Origin: CAVYUC01 sp963783085
GTDB taxonomy: Bacteria > Bacteroidota > Bacteroidia > Bacteroidales > Prolixibacteraceae
Assembly (NCBI GenBank): GCA_963783085.1
Contig: CAWAMJ010000002.1
Span: forward strand, 62,001-126,000
Length of the DNA stretch: 64,000 nucleotides
Direction: 5' to 3'
In this document: positions 18,235 through 26,429 of the stretch, piece after piece
Numbering within the stretch: the first letter of the stretch is position 1
Layout of the letters: every line of letters starts with the position of its first letter
Program-made: the position numbers and the translations under genes
The notes under the pieces: generated by a model
What the model was told of the DNA's origin: nothing
The model's database searches: none
What the model saw: only the letters and a program-made list of their open reading frames with translations

Positions 18235-20736
18235 ATGAGCATTCAGAATAAATTAAAAGACTTAAAAGACCAAAAAAGTTATAGCATACCTGCTAAACGA
18301 ATTAAGGAACATTTAAAACCTATTTTGAGCAAATCGAATGAATTGCGAAAAAGGTGGATGTGGGAATTACTGCAAAATGCAAGTGATTTAGGAAAAGAAA
18401 TAAGTACTGAGTTTGAATTTACAAATGATGAAATAAAATTTCGACATAATGGGAAACCATTTACACTCGATGAAGCATTTAATTTAATAATGCCAGACTC
18501 TACAAAAGACGATGAAAGTACAAGAACAAAAAGTGTAATTGGTCAATTTGGGACTGGATTTATTTCAACACATATTTTATCAAAACGCATACAAGTTAAA
18601 GGGATTGTGGAAGATTCTGATGATGATGAATATTTCAGTTTTAAGTTCAAACTCGACAGAAGTGAAAGAAAAGATAAGGATTTCCTTATTCAATCAATCA
18701 AAGATTCAGAAAAAGAATATGGTGATTCATTAGAAAGAATTACTGATTATGAACCTGCTGAATTTGATACGGAGTTTACTTACTTCATTAACGAAACTTA
18801 TGCAGAGTTAGACGGCTCAGAATCAATTGATGAAGGCTTTGATAGTTTTCACGATTTAATTCCATTTGTTTTTGCGTTTAGACCTCAGTTGAAAAGAATA
18901 AATATCAAGGACAAACGAAATGGCAAAAATGAATCCTGGATTTTCAAAAGAAAAGAGTTAGATGAAGAAATCGAGGATTTGACCCTAATAAAAACTGTTT
19001 GCAAACGGAATGGGGAAAAGCATTGTTCAATAACCATTGGAACAATAAATGATGAAGAAAGTACCATCGCAATTAGACTTGAACAAATAGAAGATGAAAA
19101 ATTTAAAGTATTGCCTTTCCCAGAATACTCACCAAAACTGTATTGTGCTTTCCCAATGATAGGTACTACTGAATATAATTTCCCAGTTGTAATTCATAGT
19201 GAGAGTTTTGTTCCGAACAGAGAAAGAGATGGTATTGAAATTACTGAATATGACGAAGAAAACAGAGATAGGTTAAAAGAAGCAAAAGACGCATTTTGTA
19301 CATTAATAGATATTGCAGAAGAAAACGAATGGACTGATTGCTTCAACCTATTTAACCTCAAAGGGATAGAAATAAGAGACGTTGATTCTAAAAATTGGTT
19401 TACTAAAAACATCTTTAAACCTTTGAAGGATAAACTGTATGATAGTAAACTTATTGAATTAGATGAAGAATTAGAGATTGATGATTACAGAAAGCCTTTA
19501 AACGAAATTTACATTCCATATTTTGATAAAAGAGAAGCCAACAACGAAGACTTAACAAAGTCAATTTATGATTTCTCATTCAGAATAATCCCAGAAGAAA
19601 TACCTAAGAAAGAACATTTAATTGATTGGTACAACACGCTTGATTTCGAGATGTTTTCTAATGAAAAATTTGGACTGGAAGAATTATTAAAAAAAATTAG
19701 TGACGATAATTCAAACGTTGAAAATTTCAATGAAAATTACTCGATGTCGGAAACTGAATCGATTGACTACTTAAAAAGCCTCGTTGAATTTGTTTTACAG
19801 CAGGAAGAAGAAAATTTACTAAATGAATATTCCGTAATCCCCAATCAAAATGATGAATTCGTAAAACAGAAAAAGCTAAGCATTGATAGTGTTAATCATA
19901 AGAATCTAAAAGAAGGTTATGCCGAAAAGTTGAAAGAAATAAATAGGCAACTTACAAATGAAGATTGTAAAGATTTTCTGTTACATCCTGCCTTTGAAAC
20001 AATAGAAAATTTAATTGATGATGAAGAAACCTTTAACTTAAAAGAATTAGCAAAACAAACAGACGATGAGTTAAGAAACTATGAAGGCAATTTTCAAGAT
20101 GAAGATTTTCTCAAGATACTAAAAGACCTATTTCATTGGTTTACCAACTGTGGAATATCAGAAGATACTTTAAACAATTACCTCCCCTATTTCTCATTGA
20201 ATAAATCTCAATTATATCTTAATACAAAATCAGCTAAAGAACTTGAATATGCATTTGATATTGAGATTAGCGGAAAAAGTGAAGTTTTAGCAAAAATTGC
20301 GAATAGTAACTTAAAAGAAGAAGAACTTGAAATAATTGCTGAGAATCCAGATTTAGTATCCTCATTTATTAGTTGGCTCAATCACAAACAACAAGACAAT
20401 CCTGATGAAGAACTCGGAGACATTGGAGAAGAGTTTTTAAATTTTGAACTTTGTAAAATCTTTGGAGAAAATAGAGTGATTTGGGAAAACAAGTCAGAGT
20501 ATGATTTCAGAATACTTAATCCAGATTTAGAAACGACTAAATATTATATAGACGCAAAAACAACAGCTAAAGGGATTGCTAATACTGAAAATGTTCCTTT
20601 TTATATGCGTACTGCTCAGTGGAATTTTTTGCAAAAAGAAAAGGCATTAAATAAATATGTAATAGCAAGAGTTTATAAAAACGGTGGTGCATTTGAGGTA
20701 AAATATATGAAGATTAATTTAACCCGAATGAATTAA
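18235..20736 (+). CDS. GHKL/sacsin-type ATPase with C-terminal DUF3883 (cassette C cargo, candidate defence protein)
   Basis: An 833-residue protein. The N terminus carries an Hsp90/histidine-kinase-like ATPase fold: RWMWELLQNASD (about 41-52) provides the helix with the catalytic Glu and Asn, and GQFGTGFISTH (about 103-113) is the lid glycine loop. The middle is acidic and helical. The last ~110 residues (GDIGEEFLNFELCKIFGE to YVIARVY) match DUF3883, a nuclease-like fold with DFRILNP and YYIDAKTT strands. This combination recurs in phage-defence islands, so an ATP-driven nuclease or sensor role is inferred. Sole gene of cassette C, bounded by TTATGGGC and GCCCATAAC. Confidence 0.8.
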   Translation: MSIQNKLKDLKDQKSYSIPAKRIKEHLKPILSKSNELRKRWMWELLQNASDLGKEISTEFEFTNDEIKFRHNGKPFTLDEAFNLIMPDSTKDDESTRTKSVIGQFGTGFISTHILSKRIQVKGIVEDSDDDEYFSFKFKLDRSERKDKDFLIQSIKDSEKEYGDSLERITDYEPAEFDTEFTYFINETYAELDGSESIDEGFDSFHDLIPFVFAFRPQLKRINIKDKRNGKNESWIFKRKELDEEIEDLTLIKTVCKRNGEKHCSITIGTINDEESTIAIRLEQIEDEKFKVLPFPEYSPKLYCAFPMIGTTEYNFPVVIHSESFVPNRERDGIEITEYDEENRDRLKEAKDAFCTLIDIAEENEWTDCFNLFNLKGIEIRDVDSKNWFTKNIFKPLKDKLYDSKLIELDEELEIDDYRKPLNEIYIPYFDKREANNEDLTKSIYDFSFRIIPEEIPKKEHLIDWYNTLDFEMFSNEKFGLEELLKKISDDNSNVENFNENYSMSETESIDYLKSLVEFVLQQEEENLLNEYSVIPNQNDEFVKQKKLSIDSVNHKNLKEGYAEKLKEINRQLTNEDCKDFLLHPAFETIENLIDDEETFNLKELAKQTDDELRNYEGNFQDEDFLKILKDLFHWFTNCGISEDTLNNYLPYFSLNKSQLYLNTKSAKELEYAFDIEISGKSEVLAKIANSNLKEEELEIIAENPDLVSSFISWLNHKQQDNPDEELGDIGEEFLNFELCKIFGENRVIWENKSEYDFRILNPDLETTKYYIDAKTTAKGIANTENVPFYMRTAQWNFLQKEKALNKYVIARVYKNGGAFEVKYMKINLTRMN

Positions 20737-20741
20737 TAAAA

Positions 20742-20875
20742 GCCCATAACAAATTAGGAATTAAGGCACAGTTGGGCCCCGAAAAAAGGCAGTAAGTATG
20801 CAAACCTGCTGCCTTCTTTCGGGGGTAACTGCTTTCAAAATGCCAAGCCCAATTGTGTTTTAATTTGTGTTGGGC
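20742..20875 (+). repeat. attC-like recombination site 3
   Basis: The left box GCCCATAAC (20742-20750) pairs with the start of cassette C (TTATGGGC, 18207-18214). The right box is GTTGGGC (20869-20875), a perfect integron core consensus GTTRRRY. Outer arms AATTAAGGCACAGTTGGGC / GCCCAATTGTGTTTTAATT and an inner stem CCCCGAAAAAAGGCAG / CTGCCTTCTTTCGGGG give a long cruciform-like fold. The left half is closely similar to a decayed site at 36301-36397. Confidence 0.8.
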
Positions 20876-21208
20876 TTAGCCGCTGATTATTAATTGTTCC
20901 GGCTATGGGGATTGAATGATTTTCTTGTTTTCTTTCCGGTATTTTTCATCTGTTGTTTTTACCGGTTTGCCTGTTTGGCGTGAACCCGGTTTATTAAGGT
21001 AAAGTTTTTGCAGCTTCCTTCACTGCATACCCCACGGTAAAACCAGCTTGCCACTTGCTAACAGTTCGGGGAGTCACCCCCGCCCGTAAGAGACTTCCCG
21101 TCCGACCGTGTCAGCCGGGCGGGTCACTCTCTGGAAATATTTCATGCAACACACTACCTGTTAACACCGAAAATTTGTATTTTCAACATTTTTTCTGAGC
21201 TTTCAGTA
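20876..21208 (-). other. Gene-free region, possible 5' fragment of a group II intron
   Basis: No intact gene. On the minus strand a GC-rich structured stretch (about 21150 down to 21010, with CCCGCCC/GGGCGGG arms) is followed by a short truncated frame starting MKNTGKKTRKSFNP near 20937. This could be the 5' RNA part and ORF start of a group II intron whose remainder is lost; that reading is weak. The end near 21209 forms the 5' boundary of the next cassette. Confidence 0.3.
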
Positions 21209-21271
21209 GTTACAGGGCATTTAAGAAACTACATAAGCTGAATGATTTATATAATTAATAAACATAAATAG

Positions 21272-21553
21272 ATGTATAGATTTGAACCAGGAAGTTATCA
21301 AACACCATCGGGATTTACTCCTGCAATTGCTTGCTACAAGATAACCAAAAATAAAGAAGAAATATTTGAATATATTTTAACCAACATAAATGCGGTAGAA
21401 TTGACCGAACAAAAAGCAGTTGAAAGTGCTGAGAAATCATTAAATAAGGCATTTCAAAAAAGACAAAAAACGGGCAATGATAATGATGTAGCCCAATCTT
21501 TAAAATCAGATGGATTTATTAAAGTGGACAATCCTCAATTTGCAAAAGACTAA
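21272..21553 (+). CDS. Small protein of unknown function
   Basis: A 93-residue cytoplasmic protein; no family recognised. It is charged, with a helix-rich central part (about 45-75, AVESAEKSLNKAFQKRQK) and no signal or membrane segment. It is the first gene of cassette E, 40 bp before the next gene in the same direction, suggesting co-expression. Confidence 0.6.
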   Translation: MYRFEPGSYQTPSGFTPAIACYKITKNKEEIFEYILTNINAVELTEQKAVESAEKSLNKAFQKRQKTGNDNDVAQSLKSDGFIKVDNPQFAKD

Positions 21554-21593
21554 GTGAGCACAGAGAAAAGAAATTAAGAAATACCCGTTTATT

Positions 21594-22265
21594 ATGAACT
21601 TAAAGATTGAAGATAGCGTAATTGTAAAACAAGGAACAAAAGAGCCTGATTCAGAAGAATTTGAAATTGGAGGTTGGCAGGGACGAGTTGTAGAGATAGA
21701 TACTGAGACTGATAAAGATAATATTCTGATTACAATAGAATGGGATTCTTTGACTTTGAAACATTTACCTTCTAATTTTATACAACAATCGGAGATTGAT
21801 GGGCTTGATTGGAAAAGCATGATTTTATATGAATCAGATATTGACAAAACAGTGCCAAGAGATAAAAAGGAGAAGGTAAAAAAGATTCAAGATAAACTGT
21901 CAGATGAATATTATTGGGCTTCGCATGGAGAAGAAGGGTTAAGGATTTCAAATGTTTTAGGTAATGTGAAACGAAGTAATGAGATGAAGTGCTTTGAAAT
22001 TTGGGATAAATACCTTGATGAAAACTTATCATTTCCAATTCCTGCAATAGTTGATGAATCTGAAGATAACTGGTTAATAAAAAGTGGAGATAAGCTTTTG
22101 ATTAAATCATTATCAAATATTGTTGACATGTATGGGATTATTGCAAAGGTTAAACTTGAAAGAAAAACTTACGAGTATCCTCTTTGTGATTTAGAAGTCA
22201 TAGATGTGGAAAGCAAAGATTATCAATTGATTAACGATTATAGGATTTGGTTTGCTAATAGATGA
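21594..22265 (+). CDS. Hypothetical protein with SH3-like N-terminal region
   Basis: A 223-residue protein. The N-terminal ~65 residues (IEDSVIVKQGTKEPDSEEF, GWQGRVVEI, ITIEWDSLTLKHLP) look like a small beta-barrel of the kind found in calcium-binding or SH3-like bacterial proteins. The C-terminal half has a second beta-rich part (IPAIVDESED...VKLERKTYEYPLCDLEV). No catalytic motif. Second gene of cassette E; function not recognised. Confidence 0.65.
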   Translation: MNLKIEDSVIVKQGTKEPDSEEFEIGGWQGRVVEIDTETDKDNILITIEWDSLTLKHLPSNFIQQSEIDGLDWKSMILYESDIDKTVPRDKKEKVKKIQDKLSDEYYWASHGEEGLRISNVLGNVKRSNEMKCFEIWDKYLDENLSFPIPAIVDESEDNWLIKSGDKLLIKSLSNIVDMYGIIAKVKLERKTYEYPLCDLEVIDVESKDYQLINDYRIWFANR

Positions 22266-22287
22266 TTAACCAAAAACGCCCTGTAAC

Positions 22288-22550
22288 CGAGTAGCCCGCC
22301 CCGCTAGCAAACCCTGGCAGGGAGAGGCTCTCACACCACCCCCGAAAGGAATCGGGGCAGGCTGCACGTACGGGTCTCGTGTACGGCGGTTCGCTAAGTC
22401 GTCGGGAAACCGAGGGACAGTTTTCCATCCCATTTTACCGGTTTAATTTGGTTGTAGAGTTCCAGCAACGGAACGTAACCCCGCTTTTTCAACCGTTCAA
22501 CTGTAATTGTAGTACCAAGAATCGGGCTTTGAGCTATTGCCCAGCCTCCT
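22288..22550 (-). mobile_element. Group II intron 3' remnant (RT C terminus, domains V/VI)
   Basis: On the minus strand, codons from about 22549 to the stop at 22394-22396 encode GGWAIAQSPILGTTITVERL followed by KKRGYVPLLELYNQIKPV. This is the pattern of the C-terminal maturase region of group II intron reverse transcriptases. Immediately after the stop comes a domain V-like RNA (CGAACCGCCGTACACGAGAC, later GGTGGTGTGAGAGG), with a short insertion in it. The intron 3' end (CTACTCG) abuts the cassette E box. Orientation is opposite to the cassettes and the position is at the attC core, as described for group IIC-attC introns. The 5' part is missing. Confidence 0.65.
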
Positions 22551-22868
22551 CCCGATTGAATCGGGACAAGCTATTCTCGAGCGGCTCTCCCGATGAATCG
22601 GGATTGTGGTGCAATCCCTAAGATTCTGAAATTCACGAATTAAAGTCGGTTTTAAAAGAAACTTATATTGACTGAAGAAGAAAAAAACCAAGGCTAATAC
22701 GCAGTTCAAGCACATTTGTTGTTCCGTTCCTCCGCCACAAAAAAGTTTGCCCTTTTGCCAACGCTAACTGAGAAGAATAATATTTTTAATATTCTTCCGA
22801 TGAGATTTTAAACAGCTATCCTTACTTTAGAGGGCTAAATTAAATTCACCAAAGAACCGGATATTTCA
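22551..22868. other. Intergenic region upstream of hsdR
   Basis: Two short palindromes (TCCCGATTGAATCGGGA near 22550-22566 and TCCCGATGAATCGGGA near 22587-22602) occur within the first 60 bases. A third related palindrome sits inside the intron remnant near 22343-22360. The rest is AT-rich, has no gene, and should hold the hsdR promoter. Confidence 0.4.
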
Positions 22869-25800
22869 ATGACTAAAGAATACCAGATAGAAGAATACCT
22901 GATTGAGCAACTGAAAGAGTTAAAATACACTCACCGACCTGATATAACAGACAGGAAATCGCTCGAACAGAACTTCAAAACCAAATTTGAAGCGTTAAAC
23001 CGTGTGCGACTTTCGGAAAGTGAGTTTTTACGTTTACGGGAAGAAGTCATTAAACCTGATGTTTTCGCTGCTTCAAAAATGTTGCGCGAAAGACAATATT
23101 TTCAACGGGAAGACGGAACTCCTTTACATTACACCCTTGTAAATATCAAAGATTGGTGTAAAAATGAGTATGAGGTTGTTCATCAGTTGCGCATTAACAC
23201 AGAAAACAGCAATCAACGCTACGATATTATTTTACTGATTAACGGCTTGCCGGTGGTTCAGATTGAGTTAAAGAAACTGGATATCTCGCCACGAAAAGCG
23301 ATGCAGCAGATTGTGGATTACAAAAACGAACCTGGCAGCGGCTACGGAAACACATTGATGTGTTTCATGCAGTTATTCATTGTGAGTAACCGGACTAACA
23401 CCTTTTATTTTGCCAATAACAAAAACCAGCATTTTCAATTCAATGCTGACGAGCAGTTCTTGCCGATTTACAAGCTGGCAGACGAAAAGAACAACAAAAT
23501 AACCCACCTTGAGCCATTCACTAAAAAGTTTTTGTCGAAATGCACTTTGGGTGAAATGATTAGCAAGTATATGGTGCTGGTAGAAAGTGAGCAGAAAATA
23601 TTGGTGATGCGACCGTACCAGATTTATGCGGTAAAGGCAATTGTGGATTGCATTCACCAAAACCGTGGAAACGGTTACATCTGGCACACTACAGGAAGCG
23701 GTAAAACATTGACTTCTTTCAAAGCATCGACCTTACTGAAGGATAATCCTGATATTGAAAAATGTCTGTTTGTGGTTGACCGTAAAGACCTCGACCGGCA
23801 AACCCGCGAGGAATTCAATAAATTTCAGGAAGGCAGCGTGGAAGAAAACACCAATACCGAAACGCTGGTCAGGCGTTTACTTTCTACGGATTATGCCGAT
23901 AAAGTTATTGTTACTACCATTCAAAAGTTGGGACTGGCTTTGGATGGTACTTACAGGAAAAACTTTAAAGAGCGTTTGGAGCCATTAAGTAACAAGCGGG
24001 TGGTTTTTATTTTTGATGAATGCCACCGTTCGCAGTTTGGCGAAAATCATAAAGCAATAAAGGAGTTCTTTCCCAATGCTCAGCTTTTTGGTTTTACGGG
24101 AACACCTATTTTTGAGGAAAACGCGACAAATAAAATCAGGGAAGACCAATATGAAACTTACCAGACCACAGAATCGGTTTTTGAAAAGGAATTACATGCC
24201 TACACAATAACCCATGCCATTGACGACCGCAACGTACTGAAATTTCATATCGACTATTTTAAAGGTAAAGGCTCCGTGAATGCTAATCCCGGAGAAGCCA
24301 TTGCACAGCAAGCAGTGGCAGAGGCAATTATTGACAAACATAATGCTGCAACCAATCATCGAAAATTCAATGCGCTTTTGGCAACAGCTTCCATTAGTAA
24401 TGCCATTGAATATTATCGGCTTTTCAAAGGGTTACAAGAGAAAAAGCAAATCGAAAATCCGGATTATATTCCACTCAATATTGCTTGTGTGTTTTCACCT
24501 CCCACCCAATTAATAGCAAAAAATGGCGACCAGCAAAGTCAAAAAAATGCGGCAGACATTAAACAACTTCAGGAAGATTTACCCCAGGAACAAGAAGACA
24601 ACAAACAAAATCCTGAGGAAAAGAAAGCTGCATTAATGGAGATTATTGCTGATTACAATATACGGTATGGAACCAATCATGATATAAATAACTTTGATTT
24701 ATACTATCAGGATATTCAACGACGCATCAAAGACCAGAAATACAGCAATAAGGATTATCCGCATAAAAATAAGATTGATCTTACCATTGTGGTGGATATG
24801 TTGCTCACGGGTTTTGACTCCAAATACCTGAATACTTTATACGTGGACAAAAACCTGAAATACCATGGGTTAATACAGGCGCTTTCGCGTACAAACCGGA
24901 TTTTAAACGATACAAAACCTTACGGCAATATCCTGGAATTTCGGTCGCAACAAGGTGCAGTAAACCAGGCTATAACTCTATTTTCAGGCGAGGAAAACGG
25001 TAAAGCCAAAGAAATCTGGATGGTTGACCCGGCTCCGGTTGTGATTGACCAATACCAAAAAGCTGTTGAAGAATTGGGAGAGTTTATGAAAGAACACGAT
25101 CTGGCAATCGAACCACAGGAAGTGTATAACCTTCGCGGTGATGCCGCCAAAATTGCTTTTGTTCAGAATTTCAAAAAAGTACAAAAGCTTCGACTGGAAT
25201 TAGACCAATACACCGATTTGAACGAAGACCAGCAATCCATCATTGAATCCATTTTGCCAAAAGAAAAATTGCAGGAGTTCAGAAGTTCCTATATTGAAAC
25301 AGCAAAACAACTGCGGGAAATCCAGCAAAAAGAGGGCGACGCTGCACCCGATGATATACAGCAACTGGATTTTGAATTTGTGTTGTTTGCCTCAGCAGTG
25401 ATTGATTACGATTACATTATGAACCTGATTGCAGACAGTACACAGAAGAAGCCTTCCAGGCAGAAAATGACAAAGGCACAGGTGATTAGTCTGCTAAAAT
25501 CGAACTCAAATCTGATGGAGGAAGAGGAAGATTTAACGGACTACATTAATCAGGTGGACTGGACGAAAGGGCAAACCGCAGAGGAGTTAAAGCAAAATTT
25601 TGAAACGTTTAAGGTAGAGAAATATGATAAGGAATTATCTGCCATTGCCAATACACACGGATTGAAGGCCACGGCATTAAAAAGCTTTGTGGAGAAAATA
25701 ATGAGCCGGATGATTTTTGACGGAGAAAAACTCACCGACCTTTTGGAACCACTGGAACTAAGCTGGAAAGAACGCAGAAATAAGGAACTGGCACTTATGG

Positions 25801-25874
25801 CTGACCTTGTTCCTCAGCTAAAGAAATTGGCACAAGGTAGAGAGATTAGTGGCTTAGCAGCTTATGATGTCTGA
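22869..25874 (+). CDS. hsdR: Type I restriction enzyme, R subunit
   Basis: A 1001-residue HsdR. The N-terminal nuclease domain shows the PD-(D/E)xK elements as RYDIILLINGLPVVQIELKK (about 118-138). The SF2 translocase follows: Walker A HTTGSGKTLTSFKA (about 272-285), motif II FIFDECHR (about 379-386), FTGTP (about 404-408) and the C-terminal motif VI region QALSRTNRI (about 665-673). It cuts DNA after ATP-driven translocation when bound to HsdM/HsdS. The stop codon TGA at 25872-25874 lies inside the terminal repeat of the following GxxExxY element. If hsdS is really broken, the complex cannot recognise DNA. Confidence 0.95.
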   Translation: MTKEYQIEEYLIEQLKELKYTHRPDITDRKSLEQNFKTKFEALNRVRLSESEFLRLREEVIKPDVFAASKMLRERQYFQREDGTPLHYTLVNIKDWCKNEYEVVHQLRINTENSNQRYDIILLINGLPVVQIELKKLDISPRKAMQQIVDYKNEPGSGYGNTLMCFMQLFIVSNRTNTFYFANNKNQHFQFNADEQFLPIYKLADEKNNKITHLEPFTKKFLSKCTLGEMISKYMVLVESEQKILVMRPYQIYAVKAIVDCIHQNRGNGYIWHTTGSGKTLTSFKASTLLKDNPDIEKCLFVVDRKDLDRQTREEFNKFQEGSVEENTNTETLVRRLLSTDYADKVIVTTIQKLGLALDGTYRKNFKERLEPLSNKRVVFIFDECHRSQFGENHKAIKEFFPNAQLFGFTGTPIFEENATNKIREDQYETYQTTESVFEKELHAYTITHAIDDRNVLKFHIDYFKGKGSVNANPGEAIAQQAVAEAIIDKHNAATNHRKFNALLATASISNAIEYYRLFKGLQEKKQIENPDYIPLNIACVFSPPTQLIAKNGDQQSQKNAADIKQLQEDLPQEQEDNKQNPEEKKAALMEIIADYNIRYGTNHDINNFDLYYQDIQRRIKDQKYSNKDYPHKNKIDLTIVVDMLLTGFDSKYLNTLYVDKNLKYHGLIQALSRTNRILNDTKPYGNILEFRSQQGAVNQAITLFSGEENGKAKEIWMVDPAPVVIDQYQKAVEELGEFMKEHDLAIEPQEVYNLRGDAAKIAFVQNFKKVQKLRLELDQYTDLNEDQQSIIESILPKEKLQEFRSSYIETAKQLREIQQKEGDAAPDDIQQLDFEFVLFASAVIDYDYIMNLIADSTQKKPSRQKMTKAQVISLLKSNSNLMEEEEDLTDYINQVDWTKGQTAEELKQNFETFKVEKYDKELSAIANTHGLKATALKSFVEKIMSRMIFDGEKLTDLLEPLELSWKERRNKELALMADLVPQLKKLAQGREISGLAAYDV

Positions 25875-26416
25875 ACATGATTTATAAGATAAATAAGATG
25901 GACAAGATAAATAAAGAAGAAATTAATAAACTAACTCATAGAATTATTGGATGTGCTATGGAAGTGCACAACCAAATGGGCAATGGTTTTCAGGAGGTTG
26001 TCTATCAACGTGCACTTAGCATTGAATTGAATCTGAATGGGATTGAGCATGAAAGAGAATTGGAAATGCCGTTAGAATACAAAGGTTATGATGTTGGAAC
26101 CCGAAGGGTGGATTTTTTCGTGGAAGAAAAAGTAATGGTGGAGATAAAAGCTATCGAAAAGTTGGAAGGTGTTCATAAAGCACAGGCTATAAACTACTGT
26201 GAAGCTTACAATGTTGCCGATGGATTACTTATCAACTTTGGAGCGGAAAGACTACAGTATCATCGTGTATTCAATAAAAAATTAAAGTCTTGAACAGGAT
26301 TTTTATGATGAATAAGATATACAGGATAAATTCTGAACAGGATGAGAAAAAAGATATGTTACTCAGGATAATAAAATCTTGTCTATCCTGCCCATCTTAT
26401 AAATCATGTTCAGACA
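25868..26416. mobile_element. GxxExxY element 1, bounded by 41-bp inverted repeats
   Basis: Left end 25868-25908 starts TGTCTGAACATGATTTATAA. The reverse complement of the right end (26376-26416) starts with the same 23 bases, and the 41-bp arms differ at about six positions. Between them lies one gene for a GxxExxY protein, plus nested copies of the same motif (TGAACAGGATTTTTATGATG, 26294-26313). The left terminus supplies the hsdR stop codon, and the right terminus precedes the hsdS start by 13 bp. No transposase is present; movement would need help in trans. Confidence 0.7.
25877..26293 (+). CDS. GxxExxY family protein (PD-(D/E)xK-like)
   Basis: A 138-residue protein of the GxxExxY family (TIGR04256/PDDEXK_3-like). 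The naming motif is GNGFQEVVYQRAL. A nuclease-like core follows with TRRVDFFVEEKVMVEIKAI, where an Asp, a Glu and a Lys occupy PD-(D/E)xK positions. Biochemical function is not established for the family. The first codons (MIYKINKMDKINKEE) are encoded by the element's terminal repeat, so the true start may be the Met at codon 8. It overlaps no hsd gene but begins 2 bp after hsdR. Confidence 0.85.
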   Translation: MIYKINKMDKINKEEINKLTHRIIGCAMEVHNQMGNGFQEVVYQRALSIELNLNGIEHERELEMPLEYKGYDVGTRRVDFFVEEKVMVEIKAIEKLEGVHKAQAINYCEAYNVADGLLINFGAERLQYHRVFNKKLKS

Positions 26417-26429
26417 AAAGAGGCAGCTT

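Larger units (their letters stand above)
21209..22287 (+). mobile_element. Gene cassette E with complementary end boxes
   Basis: The left boundary is G|TTACAGGGC (21209-21218) and the right box is GCCCTGTAAC (22278-22287); the two are exact reverse complements. The sequence differs from the boxes of cassettes A-C, so the match is independent support for the cassette rule. The cassette holds two small genes (21272-21553 and 21594-22265). The site beyond its right box is interrupted by a group II intron remnant on the opposite strand. Confidence 0.7.

Noticed and set aside
20888..21010. Minus-strand peptide KPGSRQTGKPVKTTDEKYRK as a transposase end
   Set aside because: Too short and unrecognised. 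It was left as part of an uncertain intron-like fragment.
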